A stretch of DNA of 64,000 nucleotides from Zeugodacus cucurbitae. Lineage: Eukaryota > Arthropoda > Insecta > Diptera > Tephritidae. The stretch covers positions 49,927,501 through 49,991,500 of the forward strand of contig NC_071669.1 of assembly GCF_028554725.1 (NCBI RefSeq), in the 5' to 3' direction. Shown one piece after another: positions 60,880 to 64,000 of the stretch. Numbering within the stretch: position 1 is the first letter of the stretch; each line of letters starts with the position of its first letter. The notes under the pieces were generated by a model. It was not told the origin of the DNA and made no database searches. It saw only the letters and a list, made by a program, of their open reading frames with translations. Position numbers and translations under genes: made by a program.

Positions 60880-61860
60880 CACATTCAATGAAAATTCTAG
60901 CAACGCCGCCTAGGGGCCATGAAGATTACCGCCACGGCAGTATTGTAGACAGCAAGAAGTTATTAGCCGTCAGTCGGTTAGCAGGTTTCAATGAGAGTTT
61001 AAGCAAATAAATTTATGCCGTGTTGCGCAGCGAATTGCTTACACGTCTTGCAGACTGATAAATTTCGCTTACGCTGGTAGCTCGAACGTTTTCGTAACTA
61101 AAAACCTAACTGTTTCTGTCAACCAAGAGAAAAGTTTTTCTGCGAATTTAATTGACAATTTCTTGTTGACCGATGCACAGTTAAATGAGAATTCTTAATT
61201 GTGTTTATTTAAGTGGGAGAGTGTTTCAAATTAATTGATTTGGGAGTTTTTGCGACTTCCTACAACTATGACAGGGTTCTATTAGGATTCAAGCTTGTAG
61301 AAAAGTGTTCATTTAATAATTTGAAAATGTATAATAGCTCTTGACCAATAGAGATGTTGGGCTCGTTTTCAAAATAGCTGTAAATACAAAGTTGATATTT
61401 CTAATGGTTTATTTCGACTCTTACTTTATAATTTAAGGAACATTTGGTATCTCTTTTCCACTTTGACGCTGATAATCTAATTTCGAAGTACTTAGCTTAG
61501 CTAGTATATGTATACTGCTTGTTAGAGCAAACAAATTCTCTCTCAATATCCAGATTCTACAATATAGTTTCTTGTAGACGATCTATGGCTTTTAGGTCCA
61601 TCCGTTTATTATTTAACTACTATTCCAACGCTTTACCTACATATTCCCCACAATGATCTTTATATATATTGTCTTTATATAGTAAGATATATTCTAATGA
61701 TAAAACTCTACTAAAACTGTAACTGTTTTCCTTTTCTTCCATCCACCAAACAGTAAGAGGAGGTATCTTTACCTGAATCGGAATAGCACAACTCTGATAG
61801 CTATGTTCCTATATCTAATTTAACATTCAATTCAATATAATCTTAGTAATTCTGCCGATA
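60880..61860. other. Cp15 upstream / Cp18 downstream interval, first part
   Basis: No gene seen. By analogy with Drosophila the chorion amplification origin (ori-beta) lies in this Cp15-Cp18 interval, but I see no sequence that marks it. Confidence 0.35.
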
Positions 61861-62203
61861 ACACTGGTCGACACAAAGAATGATTCAAAGATCAGACAAT
61901 GATTTTCTTATAGGATTTTCATCGCTGAACACGAATATGACCTCCAAAAGTGTCCATCACGAGATTTTGAGCAAAATGGACTCAAAGTCTCAAAAAACCA
62001 TGTTTCTGGCCTTTTTTGATCACGTGTAGAGAATTATGCTGACGTGCTGGAAGTCTCTAATTAGGCTTAAATTAAAGCTTAAACTGTCAACTATAAGAAT
62101 CAAATCGAAAAAGTTCTGAATCAGTCAACAATTTTCGTATAGCACAGAATATCATTGTCTGATCTTTGAATCAGAGAAAAAGTTACTTTTTCTCGACCAG
62201 TGT
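61861..62203. mobile_element. short terminal-inverted-repeat element (MITE-like)
   Basis: Left end ACACTGGTCGACACAAAGAA, then TGATTCAAAGATCAGACAAT. The right end is the inverse: ATTGTCTGATCTTTGAATCA at 62154-62173, then TCTCGACCAGTGT. The repeats cover about 45-55 bp with an indel. It is 343 bp in total with no coding capacity, so non-autonomous. TA or AA borders the ends, which would suit a Tc1/mariner-type element, but the class is a guess. Confidence 0.65.
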
Positions 62204-62392
62204 AATCTGTGTCTAATACTTCCAAAAACTGTGGGAACTTGCGATGCTTACTTGCTTTAGATCTGCCTACAAAATTAAAATATTTAAATACTTTCGATCT
62301 TTACTATCTTGACCTAAGCGCTTAGTATATTTTTCTGCGGTCAGCTTTGAGTCTTCTATAAGTTAGAGCTCTGTTTATAACTTCAAATACTC

Positions 62393-62655
62393 AGCGAATA
62401 AAAAGACAGCGGCTACGCTGGCTAGGTCATGTTGTACTAATGGATGGAAACACTCCAGATCTGAAAGTGTTCGATGCAGTACCCGCTGGTGGAAGCCACG
62501 GAAGAGGACGACCTCCACTCCGGTGGAAAGACCAAGTGCAAAGTGACCTGGCTTCACCTGGTGTTTCCAGTTGGCGCCAAAAATCAAAATAGGAGGAATG
62601 AGTGGCACGCTCTGGTGGATTCAGCTATAAACGCTTAAAGCGGTTCCTACGCCAA
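62393..62655 (+). mobile_element. LINE 3' fragment, copy 3
   Basis: CAGCGAATAAAAAGACAGCG at 62393 matches 52139 in copy 1, and similarity continues to GCGGTTCCTACGCCA, followed by a TA repeat in place of the GAA tail. It encodes only the last part of the C-terminal region, with a frameshift near 62580. Confidence 0.75.
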
Positions 62656-63421
62656 ATATATATATATATATTTCAACTTATAACGGATTTTTCGGAAATG
62701 AATAATAACAGATTCTGGGTTTTTTCGCTCTTCTTGGAATAAAAATTTAAAATTCAAAGAAAACTCTGATCTTAATCCAATAAGAAATAAAGTTCGAAGT
62801 AAAAACGAATAGCGGATACTTCTTGGCAGTTAATGACAAGTACCGCAGTTCTTTGGAAGCTTCTTAAAAATAGAAGAGCACTACACTAAATAGAGAATCT
62901 CAATCAAACATATACGATTTGTATATATTAGTATTCTCCGACATTTATGAAACACTTCACTTAAAAGATTTTTTTGAAATAATAAAGATGAAAATCCCAA
63001 ATCACAAATATATAAAAAAATTTTGATAAAGTCTTTCATAGAAACATCAACTACTCGTACAACGAAATTACATCACCATTTGGTTTAAAGTGTATGAGCT
63101 CCCTATTTGTGTATGTTTATATGTTCTTAATAACTTCGGTTAAATAATAGAGAGTTCCCTATTATATATTCATGTATAGAATACCAATATAATTTAAAAA
63201 ACAAACTCAATTAGGAGCTTTTATCCCCTCACTAACCCCACACTAAAGTCACTCCGAAAAAAGCGCTGCTGTTAACGCTAACTTCCACATTTTCCCACGT
63301 ACGAGTATATAAGCAGTTGGTGAATCACAAATCTTTTGTTCTTTGTTCGAAATATCACATTTTATTTTTGGATCATTGATCGAACGCGCAGTTTTTAAAA
63401 AATATTATATAACACAGAAAT
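62656..63421. other. 3' flank of Cp18, no gene seen
   Basis: AT-rich sequence next to the Cp18 stop codon. A TTTATT at about 63360-63365 gives an AATAAA signal on the minus strand. Confidence 0.4.
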
Positions 63422-64000
63422 TTAATATGCAGCTGCTGCAGCGGGTGCGGAGGCAGCATTGCTGCTGCCCGAGATATAACTAGCGGCAGCGGCAGCTGAT
63501 GGACGACGAGCTACGCCAGGTGCTGATGCGCTATAACCAGCTGCTGCAGGAGCTTTGTAAGCAGCTGGAGCTGGTGCTGGAGCATGATATGCGGCGGGAG
63601 CTGGAGCTGGAGCTGAATACGCGACTGGGGCAGGAGCAGGAGCATGATAAGCTGGAGCCGGAGCAGCGTATGCAGCTGGAGCTGGAGCTGGAGCAGAGTA
63701 TGAGCCACCGCTAGGAGCAATAACATAAGCTAAATGACCACCAGTAGCATAAGCACCATGACTGCCGATAGGAGAGAGTCCTGTGATATCAATAAGTGGA
63801 CCGCCGGCTGATGGCAAGGAGAGGGCGAGTTGAGCGGCTTGTTGTGCACTTAGGTCGCCACCAACGGCTGCTAGCAAACTTCTGATATCAACTGCTGATC
63901 CGCCCGAGGAACCACCATAACCACCGGAGGAGCCACCATAGCTTCCAGCGGAGCCACCATAACCACCAGCGGAGCCACCATAACCACCGGCGGAACCACC
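63422..64000 (-). CDS. Cp18: chorion protein s18, C-terminal part (cut by window end)
   Basis: An open minus-strand frame of 192 codons continues past the right edge; the start, signal peptide and promoter are outside. The visible part begins with GGYGGSAG repeats, then VDIRSLLAAVGGDLSAQQAA, LIDITGLSPIGSHG, a run of YxAPAPA repeats (about eight) and an alanine-rich end AAPAAAAAY. Composition, strand and position beyond Cp15 all fit s18 in the conserved s16-s19-s15-s18 order. I could not match a diagnostic s18 motif from memory, so the symbol rests mainly on synteny. Confidence 0.7.
   Translation of the reverse strand, partial: GGSAGGYGGSAGGYGGSAGSYGGSSGGYGGSSGGSAVDIRSLLAAVGGDLSAQQAAQLALSLPSAGGPLIDITGLSPIGSHGAYATGGHLAYVIAPSGGSYSAPAPAPAAYAAPAPAYHAPAPAPVAYSAPAPAPAAYHAPAPAPAAYKAPAAAGYSASAPGVARRPSAAAAASYISGSSNAASAPAAAAAY

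Noticed and set aside
63499..63714. plus-strand L/E-rich frame over Cp18
   Set aside because: Antisense of the GCT/CCA repeats of Cp18.
1..64000. tRNA, rRNA or CRISPR features
   Set aside because: No cloverleaf with A/B boxes, no ribosomal sequence and no array of spaced identical repeats was noticed. A covariance-model scan was not possible here.

Overview
This window is nuclear DNA of a higher fly, most likely a tephritid fruit fly. The evidence is AT-rich intergenic and intronic DNA, standard GT-AG introns, a complete paramyosin gene that matches the Drosophila protein exon by exon, and next to it the autosomal chorion (eggshell) gene cluster. Paramyosin and the s16/s19/s15/s18 chorion genes are also neighbours in Drosophila (66D), so this is an old conserved linkage. 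The genus cannot be fixed from the sequence alone.

Layout. 1-1.4 kb: one small membrane-protein-like gene of unknown function. 1.4-8 kb: no gene, but two inverted copies (about 0.9 kb) of an unclassified dispersed element. 8-18.5 kb: five related single-exon genes for small secreted proteins (four on -, one on +). They share an N-terminal signal peptide (MRFLxI...), lineage-specific tandem repeats, an acidic middle and a basic C-terminus with an N-V-R-I-P motif. Each has a TATA box about 30 bp from a TCAGT-like start site. I do not recognise the family, and it is the best candidate here for an undescribed system. Its two rightmost members lie on the arms of a large imperfect inverted duplication. 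Decayed LINE and mariner copies lie within and beside the cluster. 18.5-24 kb: two broken mariner elements and paramyosin upstream DNA.

24.6-48.6 kb: the paramyosin gene Prm (+), 11 coding exons, 879 codons. Miniparamyosin starts inside intron 7 at 41040 with its own 274-codon exon and shares the last four exons (638 aa). Long introns (8.0 and 8.3 kb) hold satellite-like repeats but no convincing nested gene.

49-53 kb: Prm 3' region and a 5'-truncated LINE with an open reverse-transcriptase frame. 53.2-64 kb: chorion genes, all on -, in the order Cp16, Cp19, Cp15, Cp18 (the last cut by the window end). Three visible promoters carry the chorion TCACGT box and a TATA box. Cp19 and Cp15 share a five-codon first exon; Cp16 does not. 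The Cp15-Cp18 interval, which in Drosophila holds the amplification origin ori-beta, here contains a LINE tail and a short terminal-inverted-repeat element.

Prm and miniparamyosin build thick filaments of muscle. The chorion genes are expected to be expressed, and probably amplified, in follicle cells. Nothing in the sequence ties the secreted-repeat cluster to either program.
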